In this document: positions 8,862 to 17,558 of the stretch, piece after piece
How the letters are laid out: every line of letters starts with the position of its first letter
Position numbering within the stretch: position 1 is the stretch's first letter
Origin: Clostridium sp. AF37-5
GTDB taxonomy: Bacteria > Bacillota > Clostridia > Lachnospirales > Lachnospiraceae
Assembly (NCBI RefSeq): GCF_003477605.1
Contig: NZ_QUDR01000017.1
Span: forward strand, 18,593-64,687
Direction: 5' to 3'
Length of the DNA stretch: 46,095 nucleotides
Notes under the pieces: model-generated
The model's input: the letters and a program-made list of their open reading frames with translations, nothing else
What the model was told of the DNA's origin: nothing
Databases searched by the model: none
Position numbers and translations under genes: made by a program

Positions 8862-11270
8862 TTATTTTACAACGAAATTCAAAATACGTCCCGGTACATA
8901 AATTTCTTTTACAATCTGTTTACCGGCAAGTTTATCAGCAATCGCTTCCCGTCCGGCAGCCAACGCATCTTCTTTCGCTGCATCAATGGCAATTTTAACG
9001 GTCGCACGTACTTTACCGTTGACCTGTACACCAATTTCCTGTACAGCCTCTACCGTTTTTGCCTCATCAAATTCCGGCCAGCTTGTCTGGAACAAATAAC
9101 CACCGTAATTTTTCTCAGCCCACAATTCCTCTGTAATATGTGGTGCAACCGGATTCAAAAGTACAAGAAGTGTCTTAAACTCGTCTCTTGTAACGGAACC
9201 TTTTTTGTAGAAGTCATTAATCAATGCCATCATGGCAGCAATTGCTGTATTGTACTTCAAGGTTTCAAAATCGTTACTTACTTTCTTAATGGTCTGATGC
9301 ATTTTTGTCTCCAAGTCAGCGGAATAGCCTTCTTCATCTGTCACCATATCTTTTAACTTCCATACACGCTCTAAGAAACGGCGGCAGCCTTTTACTCCAT
9401 CTTCTGACCATGCAGCAGCGGCATCAAACGCACCAATAAACATTTCGTAGGTGCGGAGTGTATCAGCACCGTATACATTTACAATATCATCCGGGTTTAC
9501 AACATTACCACGGGATTTGCTCATCTTCTCGCCATTTTCACCAAGAATCATACCATGGGATGTTCTCCTCTGATATGGCTCTTTGGTCGGTACTACGCCC
9601 TGGTCATATAAGAACTTATGCCAGAAACGGGAATACAAAAGGTGAAGGGTCGTATGCTCCATACCACCATTGTACCAGTCAACCGGCAGCCAGTATTTGA
9701 GAGCCTCTTTGCTGGCAAGTGCTTCATCATTTGTTGGGTCAATATAACGCAGGAAGTACCACGAAGAACCAGCCCACTGAGGCATTGTATCTGTCTCACG
9801 CTCTGCTTTTCCGCCACAGCATGGACAAGTTGTCTCAACCCAGGAACGGATTTTGGAGATTGGAGATTCCCCGTTATCCGTTGGTTCATAGTTGTCTACC
9901 TCCGGCAGACGAAGCGGAAGTTCTTCTTCAGGAATCGGTACATAACCACATTTTTCACATTTTACAATCGGAATCGGCTCACCCCAGTAACGCTGTCTGG
10001 AAAATACCCAGTCACGCAGTTTGAAGTTTTTCTTTGCCGTTCCCACTTTCTTATCCTCTAACCAGGCAATAATTTCTTTCTTTGCCTCTTCTACAGATTT
10101 ACCGGTTAAAAATCCGGAATTCACAAGAGTTCCCGTAGCAACATCCGTGAAGGCCTCTTTTTCCACGTCACCGCCTTCAATTACTTCATGAATCGGCAAA
10201 TTGAATTTCTTGGCAAATTCCCAGTCACGGGTATCATGTGCCGGTACCGCCATAATCGCTCCTGTTCCGTAGCTCATCAATACATAATCGGATACCCAGA
10301 TTGGAATTTCCTCACCATTTACCGGATTAATTGCCAAAAGTCCGTCAATTGCTACACCTGTTTTATCTTTTGCTAACTCGGTTCTCTCAAAATCGGATTT
10401 TCTTGCTGCCATCTCACGGTAGGCTACAATCTCATCCCAGTTTTTAATCTCATCTTTGTACTTATCCAGATATGGATGTTCCGGAGATACTACCATGTAA
10501 GTTACACCAAACAAAGTATCCGGACGTGTCGTGTAAATGCGGAGTTTTTCTTCTTTATCTTTAATCTGGAAGTCTACTTCTGCACCATGAGAACGTCCAA
10601 TCCAGTTTTTCTGTGAAACTTTGACTCTCTCAATATAGTCAAGTCCATCCAAATCATCAATCAATTTATCTGCATATGCCGTGATTTTAAGCATCCACTG
10701 GCTCTTTACCTTACGGATAACCGGACTTCCACAGCGCTCACACACACCGTTTACAACTTCCTCATTGGCAAGACCGCATTTACAGGAAGTACACCAGTTA
10801 ATCGGCATCTCTGTCTTGTAAGCAAGTCCTGCTTTGAATAATTTCAGGAAAATCCACTGGGTCCATTTGTAGTAATTTGGATCTGTTGTGTTAATTTCGC
10901 GATCCCAGTCAAAGGAATAGCCAAGTGCCTGAAGCTGTGCTTTAAATCTTGCAACATTCTTCTTCGTTACTTCCTTTGGATGTACTTTATTTTTAATTGC
11001 ATAGTTTTCTGTCGGAAGACCAAACGCATCCCATCCCATCGGATAAAGTACGTTGTAGCCCTGCATTCTTCTTTTACGTGCTACGATATCAAGTGCCGTA
11101 TACGGACGCGGATGTCCTACATGAAGTCCCTGTCCGGATGGATATGGAAATTCAACAAGGGCATAATATTTGGGCTTGCTGAAATCATTAGTTGCCTGAA
11201 AAGCTTTTTCGTCTTCCCAGACTTTCTGCCATTTTTTTTCAATTTCTTTTGGATTGTAACTCTGACTCAT
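8862..11270 (-). CDS. leuS: Leucyl-tRNA synthetase
   Basis: A complete class I synthetase of 802 residues that charges tRNA-Leu. Visible parts: the HIGH-type motif HVGH at about 50-53, paired Cys motifs (CTSCKCG and CERCGS) for zinc, the editing domain with [13 protein letters not shown], a second zinc-like pair (CEKCGY, CPCCGG), the KMSKS loop at about 580, and the anticodon-binding C-terminal part. The ATG at 11270 follows AAGAGG at 8 bp; an earlier in-frame ATG would overlap the preceding gene. It lies 22 bp behind the L,D-transpeptidase gene. Many Firmicutes leuS genes carry a T-box leader; none is visible here, so it seems to rely on the upstream promoter. Confidence 0.98.
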   Translation of the reverse strand: MSQSYNPKEIEKKWQKVWEDEKAFQATNDFSKPKYYALVEFPYPSGQGLHVGHPRPYTALDIVARKRRMQGYNVLYPMGWDAFGLPTENYAIKNKVHPKEVTKKNVARFKAQLQALGYSFDWDREINTTDPNYYKWTQWIFLKLFKAGLAYKTEMPINWCTSCKCGLANEEVVNGVCERCGSPVIRKVKSQWMLKITAYADKLIDDLDGLDYIERVKVSQKNWIGRSHGAEVDFQIKDKEEKLRIYTTRPDTLFGVTYMVVSPEHPYLDKYKDEIKNWDEIVAYREMAARKSDFERTELAKDKTGVAIDGLLAINPVNGEEIPIWVSDYVLMSYGTGAIMAVPAHDTRDWEFAKKFNLPIHEVIEGGDVEKEAFTDVATGTLVNSGFLTGKSVEEAKKEIIAWLEDKKVGTAKKNFKLRDWVFSRQRYWGEPIPIVKCEKCGYVPIPEEELPLRLPEVDNYEPTDNGESPISKIRSWVETTCPCCGGKAERETDTMPQWAGSSWYFLRYIDPTNDEALASKEALKYWLPVDWYNGGMEHTTLHLLYSRFWHKFLYDQGVVPTKEPYQRRTSHGMILGENGEKMSKSRGNVVNPDDIVNVYGADTLRTYEMFIGAFDAAAAWSEDGVKGCRRFLERVWKLKDMVTDEEGYSADLETKMHQTIKKVSNDFETLKYNTAIAAMMALINDFYKKGSVTRDEFKTLLVLLNPVAPHITEELWAEKNYGGYLFQTSWPEFDEAKTVEAVQEIGVQVNGKVRATVKIAIDAAKEDALAAGREAIADKLAGKQIVKEIYVPGRILNFVVK

Positions 11271-11292
11271 TTTTTTACCTCTTTTCTTATTG

Positions 11293-12270
11293 TCACTCAT
11301 TTAATGCCGATTCCGGCGTTGATGTCGGTGTTGGTTCTGCCGTTTGTGACGGCGTTGGTGTAAGGGTCGGTGTTGGCGTCGGTGTAACTGCCGGTGTCGG
11401 TGTTGGCACAACAACCGGTTTCTTTTCCACCTGCTTCACTGTAATCTTACATACCTTTTTTATTTTACTGCCATCGGTTGTCTCCACAAAAATTTTACAA
11501 GTTCCCTTTTTCTTTGCTTTTACGACACCTTTTTGATTGACAGTTGCAATCTTTTTATTGGAAGAAGTGTATTTCATCTTCTTGATCATCGCTTTTTTCG
11601 GTAAAATCTTTTTTACCCGAATCGTAAACTTAGCATCCTTCTTTTTACCACCAATTTCCAATGTCTTTTTCGTAGTACTCAGCTTGATACTCTTTACCTT
11701 AATCAAATATGGATTATGAATATCCGGATCAGTCGGATCCCATCCCATATGCCCGGATAACTTCTGTGCCTTCGGCTTGCCAAGCGGTCCTGCCTTTGGC
11801 GAATTGTAAATTACTACTTTTGTGCCGGATGGGCAATTATCATAAATCCATTTGCTGTCTGCCACCGTCAATCGGATACATCCATGAGATGCCATCGTTC
11901 CCAACCGATTAAACTGAGCATAGGACTGTGTATTTTTCTTTGGCTGATAATACCATACCGAATGAAACAAAAAGCCTCCATAAATTCTTGTACAGTACTG
12001 ACCGTAAGACGGTCCCAGCAGTGCATGCCACCGATATTTTTCTCTCAAAGAAAAAGTGCCGACCGGTGTCGCTTTTCCCGATGAACAGACAAATGCTTTA
12101 TATGGTTTGTACTTTCCTTTTTTCGTATGACGGTATACCGTCACCGTATTCTTTAATTTGTTTACTTTTATCTTATATATGTTTTTCTTTGCTGCCGCAT
12201 TTGTTGTCTGAAAATTCGCTGTCAATACTAAGAGAAACAACAAAACGAATAAGCTGATTTTCTTCTTCAA
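11293..12270 (-). CDS. Secreted L,D-transpeptidase (YkuD) with Ig-like domain
   Basis: A 325-residue exported protein. Residues 1-26 form a signal peptide ending in a TTNAAA-type site. The YkuD domain (about 30-175) holds the catalytic motif [10 protein letters not shown], whose Cys makes 3-3 cross-links or attaches proteins to peptidoglycan. Residues 190-280 form a Lys-rich Big2-like Ig domain ([19 protein letters not shown]). The tail is PT-repeat-rich ([17 protein letters not shown]) with no sorting signal. The start is a TTG at 12270 directly behind AGGAGG. The gene opens the envelope operon: its promoter at 12316-12344 is the only strong one seen before luxS. Confidence 0.92.
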   Translation of the reverse strand: MKKKISLFVLLFLLVLTANFQTTNAAAKKNIYKIKVNKLKNTVTVYRHTKKGKYKPYKAFVCSSGKATPVGTFSLREKYRWHALLGPSYGQYCTRIYGGFLFHSVWYYQPKKNTQSYAQFNRLGTMASHGCIRLTVADSKWIYDNCPSGTKVVIYNSPKAGPLGKPKAQKLSGHMGWDPTDPDIHNPYLIKVKSIKLSTTKKTLEIGGKKKDAKFTIRVKKILPKKAMIKKMKYTSSNKKIATVNQKGVVKAKKKGTCKIFVETTDGSKIKKVCKITVKQVEKKPVVVPTPTPAVTPTPTPTLTPTPSQTAEPTPTSTPESALNE

Positions 12271-12315
12271 AACTACCTCCTATTTGTGTCAAAATGTACG
12301 CAAGCATACTATTTT

Positions 12316-12344
12316 ATAATACCAACACTAAAATCCTTTGTCAA
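12316..12344 (-). promoter_or_regulatory. Consensus sigma-A promoter of the ldt-leuS-tagF-luxS operon
   Basis: On the minus strand, TTGACA (-35, 12344-12339) and TATTAT (-10, 12321-12316) are separated by exactly 17 bp, about 46 bp before the TTG start of the L,D-transpeptidase. All following leftward genes to luxS are spaced by 22-30 bp with no terminator seen. Confidence 0.8.
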
Positions 12345-12364
12345 GGACTGTGATAGGAGAGTTT

Positions 12365-12557
12365 GTGGCAGTTTTTTAGGTTCCGTAATTCCGTAGAAAA
12401 GCTTTGCGTCTCGTGGGCACTCTCGTATAACAAACGCGTAAGGGTATGGGCATGCAAAATACGCAAGCCTCATACCCATGTGTTTGTACCCACGAGTCAC
12501 AAAGTTTTTCTACGGAATTACTGGAATCCAAAGGAACTGGCAGCAAACATTTGCCAC
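12365..12557. repeat. 193-bp imperfect hairpin / palindromic repeat element
   Basis: This fills most of the 404-bp gap between two divergent genes. The inner arms are 12385-12420 and 12486-12521 (32 of 36 positions pair). A second inner stem is GGGTATG at 12442 with its partner ending at 12477, around a 7-base loop. Outer arms extend to GTGGCA (12365) and TGCCAC (12552) with an asymmetric bulge. No coding frame is convincing. It could be a MITE-like repeat or a structured RNA; copy number in the genome would decide. Confidence 0.65.
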
Positions 12558-12674
12558 AAGCTCGTCATTCAAATATCTCCCCCTCAATGCTTTGGTTCAT
12601 TTATCCGCGAGGTCTAGAGAATAATTCCGACTATCACCTCATACACTGTAACAATCATACTGAGGTCATGATGA

Positions 12675-13289
12675 ATGGATTGGATTGAGTCGTTTTTACA
12701 GAACTATGGCATTTGGGCTATGTTTGTGCTGATTATGTTGGAATATGCCTGTTTTCCTGTTTCGAGTGAGATTATTCTGCCACTGGCGGGGGGTATGGCT
12801 GCCGGGCAGGGGTTGTTTTTTCCATATCTTGTCCTTTTGGCAACGGGAGCAGGACTGATTGGGGCACTGATTCCGTATGGCATTGGCAGGTTTGGCGGTT
12901 CTCCACTGTTGGAACGCATTATGAAACGCTTTTCTTCTATGGAGAAACCAATCCTAACCTCCTACCGTGTCTTTGGCAATCACGAAAAAAGTGCCGTTCT
13001 AGTCAGCCGCGTGATTCCTCTGTGCCGCACCTATATCGGCTTTGTCGCGGGTGCCATGGGACAGAATATCAGCCGTTATCTTTTGTATTCTGCCATCGGC
13101 ATTGTTACATGGAACACGGTATTAACCGGTCTTGGTTATTATTTTTATCAATACAAAGATTTGTTCTTTCATTATTTTGATAAATACAAGCATGTTATTT
13201 TTTATACAGGTATTGTCCTATTAGTAATTTTCGCCCTCAATGCTATTAGAAAAAAACGGGCAGCACGCGAAACAAACCAAGAAGAATAA
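12675..13289 (+). CDS. DedA/VTT-family membrane protein
   Basis: A 204-residue integral membrane protein of the DedA family, whose members move lipids such as undecaprenyl phosphate across the inner membrane. Hydrophobic segments lie at about 12-32, 45-70, 135-160 and 170-190. The family core is visible: EYACFPVSSEIILPLAG, IPYGIGRFGG and the Arg-rich SRVIPLCRTYIGFVAGA. The ATG at 12675 has GAGGT eight bases upstream. Its last 44 bp overlap the end of the convergent YtaF-like gene. The role in this strain is inferred from family only. Confidence 0.9.
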   Translation: MDWIESFLQNYGIWAMFVLIMLEYACFPVSSEIILPLAGGMAAGQGLFFPYLVLLATGAGLIGALIPYGIGRFGGSPLLERIMKRFSSMEKPILTSYRVFGNHEKSAVLVSRVIPLCRTYIGFVAGAMGQNISRYLLYSAIGIVTWNTVLTGLGYYFYQYKDLFFHYFDKYKHVIFYTGIVLLVIFALNAIRKKRAARETNQEE

Positions 13290-13785
13290 GAAGTATGCCA
13301 CTGATTCCGTTTAGACGGCGCACGTGGTATATCCTCTGCCCGCCAATCCACAAAAAGGCTCCACATAAAAAAGCGGTACATACAGGAAATAACCAGATTA
13401 TGGTTCCCTGACCGACCAGACTAAGTGCTGCACTCACCGAATCAAGCGCAAGGGCACTTCCCAACGCACTGCCTTCTTTTATATCAATGCTTCGGGAATT
13501 ATCTTTGTCATACTGTACTTCCCCTTTGTTTTGCAACACACGGATGCACGTTTTTGCGCCAAGCAAAATCAAAATCCCACCGCCAATAAGGCGAAAACAA
13601 GGTTCCGGCAGCCCCGCAAGGCATGTCGAACCCGCAAAAAGTGCAACCGCTGTCAGCACGCCATTTAATAACGCAATAAATAATCGGATTCGTTTGGGTA
13701 TGCAAATGCCCGACATTGCATATGCCATACCAATCCCCAGCGTGTCAAGGCTCACCGACAACGCCAATAAGCAAACAACAAACAC
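13246..13785 (-). CDS. YtaF/MntP-like membrane protein (putative metal exporter)
   Basis: A 179-residue membrane protein with about six helices in two related halves. It carries the paired acidic motifs of the MntP/YtaF family, SLDTLGIGMAYAM near the N-terminus and SALALDSVSAALS in the second half. MntP exports Mn2+; YtaF is a sporulation-associated relative of unknown substrate. The loop between the halves (QNKGEVQYDKDNSRSID) is charged and cytoplasmic-looking. The start is a GTG at 13785 right after AGGAGG. The 3' end overlaps the DedA gene tail to tail. It diverges from the P-type ATPase, another cation transporter, across a 96-bp gap. Confidence 0.82.
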   Translation of the reverse strand: MFVVCLLALSVSLDTLGIGMAYAMSGICIPKRIRLFIALLNGVLTAVALFAGSTCLAGLPEPCFRLIGGGILILLGAKTCIRVLQNKGEVQYDKDNSRSIDIKEGSALGSALALDSVSAALSLVGQGTIIWLFPVCTAFLCGAFLWIGGQRIYHVRRLNGISGILLILLGLFRVLPVFF

Positions 13786-13881
13786 AAGCTCCTCCTGCCA
13801 CTTCCTTATTCTATTTTATGCAAATAAGGGAAAAGAGGAGAGTCCTTTCGACAAAAACAGTCAAATATTTTGGAGGTAAGT

Positions 13882-16410
13882 ATGAACTGGTATCAAATGG
13901 AATCACAGGAAGTAATGGATAAACTCAACCGTTTCAAAGACCGGGGCTTATCCCAAAAAGAAGTTATCAAACGCCAGAGACATTATGGAAAAAATGAATT
14001 GCAAAGCGAAAAAGGTCCCGGATTTTTCCGTCAGTTTGCCGCGCAGTTTAAAGATTTTATGATTCTTACTTTACTGGCAGCTGCCGGCATTTCTTTTTTT
14101 GCTTCTTATGCACAGGGAGAAATGAATCTGACCGACCCTTTAATCATTCTGGCAATCGTTATCCTAAATGCTCTGCTTGGCATTTATCAGGAGAAAAAGG
14201 CAGAACATTCGCTGGCTCACCTTCGTTCTCTGCAAACACCACAATGTCAGGTACTAAGGGATGGAAAACGCCAGACCATATCTTCTCCGGAACTTGTGCC
14301 GGGGGATTTAGTCTATCTTGACACCGGCTGTCTTGTTCCCGCCGACGGCAGGCTTCTTCTTACGCACAATCTGTCTGCAAATGAATCTGCCCTTACCGGC
14401 GAAACAGGAAGCATCGAAAAAACTTCTGACTCACTGCATATGGAAAATCTCTCGCTTGGTGACCAGCTCAATATGGTATTTTCAGGTACAATGATTACGA
14501 CCGGAAATGGACTGTTCTGCGTTACGGAAACCGGTATGAATACGCAAATTGGAAAAATTGCCGGTATGCTTTCCCATGAACAGGCACCGCAGACACCTCT
14601 TACCAAACGCCTCAATCACACAGGAAAAGTGCTTGGCATCCTGGCGCTGATTATCTGTGCGATTCTTTTTTTCCTGGGATTGCAGAAAAATCAGCCAGTT
14701 TTTGATATGTTTATGACTTCCGTCAGTCTTGGCGTCGCAGCCATTCCGGAAAGTCTGCCAGCCCTCGTTACCATTATGCTGAGTCTTGGCGTTGAGCGCA
14801 TGGCAAAACAATGTGCCGTTATCCGCCATCTTCCTGCCGTGGAAACACTCGGCAGTGCCTCCGTTATCTGCTCGGATAAGACCGGCACGCTTACCCAGAA
14901 TCGCATGACGGTTCGAAATGTATACAGTACCGAAAACGAAGAAACCTTGCTTCGTTATTTTCTGCTCTGCAACAACCAATCCGGTCCACTCGAACACGCA
15001 CTGATTCATTACGGTGCATCAAGCGGACTTATTTATACGGAAGTACGAAAAGAATTTCCGGTTATTGAAGAAATCCCTTTTGACTCAATCCGCAAGCGGA
15101 TGACAACGCTGCACCGGACACCCAATGGATATTTAGCAATAACTAAGGGAGCTCCTGAATTTATCCTTGCCAACTGTCACTCGTATCTCGATAAAGATGG
15201 CAGCACACGGCCACTGACACATACGATGCGGCATAGATTAAATGAACAAATTGAAAATTACACCGCCAATGCACTTCGCGTCATTGCTCTCGGTTTTTGT
15301 CTGCACAAAAGCCGCCCGGACAACAATTCCTTAGAATCCCATTTGGTTTTCCTTGGGATGGCAGGTCTGATTGACCCACCCCGCCCGGAAGCTTACGCCG
15401 CTGTTAAAAGCTGCCAGCACGCCGGAATCCGTCCGATTATGATTACCGGCGACCATAAAAACACCGCTGCGGCGATTGGCAAGGAACTTGGCATCTGCCA
15501 GACAAAAGACGAAGTCATTACGGGAGCCGACTTAGATGCCATCAGCGACCGTTCACTTCCGGCGGCGCTCAAAAAATATCATGTCTTTGCCCGTGTATCT
15601 CCAGCCCACAAAGTACGTCTCGTAAAAGGGTATCAGGCGATGGGAAATGTCGTTGCCATGACCGGTGACGGTGTCAATGATGCCCCTGCCCTAAAAGCAG
15701 CGGATATCGGCTGTGCCATGGGACGCACCGGAACCGATGTTGCCAAAAATGCATCTGACATTATCTTAATGGACGATAATTTTTCCACTATTGTAAGTGC
15801 CGTCCGGGAAGGGCGCGGTATTTACGATAACATAAAAAAAGCCATACATTTCCTCTTGTCTTGTAACATCGGGGAAATCATGACGATTTTTGTTGCTATC
15901 TTTTTCGGGCTGTCTGCACCACTTTTACCGGTACAACTGTTGTTTATTAATCTCGTGACGGATTCTTTTCCGGCACTATGCCTCGGTGTCGAGCCACCGG
16001 ATCCGGACAGCATGAACCGTCCGCCATTATCGAAAAATGAAAGTATCTTTCACTTTGATACCGTCTTTCAGATGGTTTTAGAAGGTATGTTCATCGGCTC
16101 CTTAGCACTTTTTGCCTATACAAGCGGCAATTCCACCATGTGCTTTGCCGTACTTTCTTTATCGCAGTTAGTTCACTCGTTTAATATGAGAAGCGAGCAC
16201 TCGCTGTTAGAGACGGGGATTCTTGGGAACAAAAAACTTTTATTTAGTGTATTGTTCTGCATTGTCCTGCAATGTCTGGTCATCTGTATGCCCGTTCTCC
16301 AGCCTATTTTCCATACGCAGTCACTTAATCTGCGCGAATGGGTTGTCGTAGGTATTTTATCTCTGATGCCGATTCCCCTCATGGAAATCAGCAAGCGGCT
16401 TCACGGATAA
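13882..16410 (+). CDS. P-type Ca2+-transporting ATPase (type IIA, SERCA/PMR1-like)
   Basis: An 842-residue cation pump. Parts in order: N-terminal cation-ATPase domain, M1-M2, actuator domain (TGETGSIEK), M3-M4 with PESLPALVTIML, the phosphorylated Asp332 in SDKTGTLTQNRM, nucleotide domain (KGAPEFI), hinge TGDGVNDAPAL, and M5-M10. Ca2+ ligands match SERCA: Glu in M4 (AIPESLP), Asn and Glu in M5 (SCNIGEIM), and Asn and Asp in M6 (NLVTDSFPALCLG). It therefore most likely expels Ca2+. The ATG at 13882 follows TGGAGGT; the TTG at 13870 is part of the ribosome site. The end overlaps the convergent DHH gene by 23 bp. Confidence 0.93.
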   Translation: MNWYQMESQEVMDKLNRFKDRGLSQKEVIKRQRHYGKNELQSEKGPGFFRQFAAQFKDFMILTLLAAAGISFFASYAQGEMNLTDPLIILAIVILNALLGIYQEKKAEHSLAHLRSLQTPQCQVLRDGKRQTISSPELVPGDLVYLDTGCLVPADGRLLLTHNLSANESALTGETGSIEKTSDSLHMENLSLGDQLNMVFSGTMITTGNGLFCVTETGMNTQIGKIAGMLSHEQAPQTPLTKRLNHTGKVLGILALIICAILFFLGLQKNQPVFDMFMTSVSLGVAAIPESLPALVTIMLSLGVERMAKQCAVIRHLPAVETLGSASVICSDKTGTLTQNRMTVRNVYSTENEETLLRYFLLCNNQSGPLEHALIHYGASSGLIYTEVRKEFPVIEEIPFDSIRKRMTTLHRTPNGYLAITKGAPEFILANCHSYLDKDGSTRPLTHTMRHRLNEQIENYTANALRVIALGFCLHKSRPDNNSLESHLVFLGMAGLIDPPRPEAYAAVKSCQHAGIRPIMITGDHKNTAAAIGKELGICQTKDEVITGADLDAISDRSLPAALKKYHVFARVSPAHKVRLVKGYQAMGNVVAMTGDGVNDAPALKAADIGCAMGRTGTDVAKNASDIILMDDNFSTIVSAVREGRGIYDNIKKAIHFLLSCNIGEIMTIFVAIFFGLSAPLLPVQLLFINLVTDSFPALCLGVEPPDPDSMNRPPLSKNESIFHFDTVFQMVLEGMFIGSLALFAYTSGNSTMCFAVLSLSQLVHSFNMRSEHSLLETGILGNKKLLFSVLFCIVLQCLVICMPVLQPIFHTQSLNLREWVVVGILSLMPIPLMEISKRLHG

Positions 16411-17356
16411 ACTCACGGATTCGCTGAATGAGAATTTCTTTTACATCTTCCCCCGGATACTGTGTGGCGAGCATGTGTTTCATCAACATGCCGCCCGCTT
16501 TATTCGCGTGTCCGCCGCCAGCACCAATTCCACAGCTGACTTTTTCCGCCAAATCACTCGCCGGCAGATTTTTTTTCGCACTTCGTACCGACATTTTATA
16601 TCCAATCGGCGTTTCATTATATACCACACAGCAGTCAACAGTTGCCACACAATTTACCATATCACTAATAACGCCAAGCAGATTTGGATCACATGGTTTT
16701 GTATGCAGCAGCGCAAAACGCTTTTCCTCATCATAGTAATAGTGAGACAACGCTTCTCCTGCTATTTCCAAATCCTGACGCTGTAAATTCGCATGAATCA
16801 TTTCATCGAGACACTCTCTGTTAATCTGCAGAGAATCACGCATCTGTCTGTCTGCCGGATAATAAATTTCAGACAAACTGCTGGTATCACTATACAAACC
16901 ATAATACAACGCCGTTGCCACCTGCCAGTTCGCATTCACCGGATACCCCGCCTCCAAAAGCAGTTCCCAGACCACGGTACAACAACTTCCGAATTCCGGG
17001 AAAATAAAACACCATTCATCCGTTTCTACACAAATCGGATGATGATCAACCATCGCCACTTTTTTCACCGGCATCGATGTAATATTACCTCCCTCATACT
17101 GGCAGTCCACGGTAATCAAAATGTCATGTTCCGGCATTTCATTCACATATCGAATCGGAATACCAAGGTGCTCCACCATCAATTTCAGCGATGGCTTTGT
17201 AATTTGATGTTCCCCTGCATAAATCAAATTTACCTTTTTACCCAGATTCATAAAATACGCATACAAACCAAACGCAGCCCCCATCGCGTCCGCATCCGGA
17301 CTGTCATGGCACTGTATACAAATCGAATTGAATTCTGCAAATTGTTTGAGAAACAT
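16388..17356 (-). CDS. DHH/DHHA1 phosphoesterase (NrnA-like)
   Basis: A 322-residue cytoplasmic phosphoesterase. The DHH domain shows CHDSPDADAMG (metal ligands) and the signature MVDHHP. The C-terminal DHHA1 domain ends in GIGAGGGHANKAGGMLM, which binds the substrate. NrnA-type members degrade short RNA, pAp or cyclic-di-nucleotide products; which of these applies is not readable here. Length is normal. The ATG at 17356 follows a GAGG-rich stretch, and an extended -10 promoter lies at 17400-17428. It overlaps the ATPase gene tail to tail. Confidence 0.9.
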   Translation of the reverse strand: MFLKQFAEFNSICIQCHDSPDADAMGAAFGLYAYFMNLGKKVNLIYAGEHQITKPSLKLMVEHLGIPIRYVNEMPEHDILITVDCQYEGGNITSMPVKKVAMVDHHPICVETDEWCFIFPEFGSCCTVVWELLLEAGYPVNANWQVATALYYGLYSDTSSLSEIYYPADRQMRDSLQINRECLDEMIHANLQRQDLEIAGEALSHYYYDEEKRFALLHTKPCDPNLLGVISDMVNCVATVDCCVVYNETPIGYKMSVRSAKKNLPASDLAEKVSCGIGAGGGHANKAGGMLMKHMLATQYPGEDVKEILIQRIREFIREAAC

Positions 17357-17399
17357 AAAACGCCTCGCCTCCCTCTCCTTTGTGGATTAAACTGTTTTT

Positions 17400-17428
17400 A
17401 GAATAGCAAAAAAAGGGGGAAGATTCAA
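17400..17428 (-). promoter_or_regulatory. Sigma-A promoter of the DHH phosphoesterase gene
   Basis: Minus strand: TTGAAT (-35) and TATTCT (-10) with 17 bp between and an extended TGC before the -10, 44 bp upstream of the start codon. Confidence 0.6.
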
Positions 17429-17478
17429 GATTTTTATTATCTATATTTTTAGGAAACATCATCTGTCAATAGAGCCCC

Positions 17479-17540
17479 AAAAAAAGTTCATTCGTAAGAG
17501 ACTATAAAGCAAAGCATTATCTTGTCTCAAACGAATGAAC
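17479..17540 (-). terminator. Rho-independent terminator behind the xylanase gene
   Basis: The 17-base arms at 17486-17502 and 17524-17540 pair at 15 of 17 positions. On the minus strand they are followed by a run of seven T. It lies 18 bp after the xylanase stop codon. A T-run also follows on the plus strand, so it could work both ways. Confidence 0.85.
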
Positions 17541-17558
17541 TCCTTTTTTAATTATAGA

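Noticed and set aside
11270..11292. T-box leader for leuS
   Set aside because: Only 22 bp separate leuS from the preceding gene; no specifier loop or T-box sequence fits.
12365..12557. 6S RNA
   Set aside because: Length is similar, but the stem is nearly continuous and lacks the large central bubble typical of 6S RNA; no promoter or terminator framing it was found.
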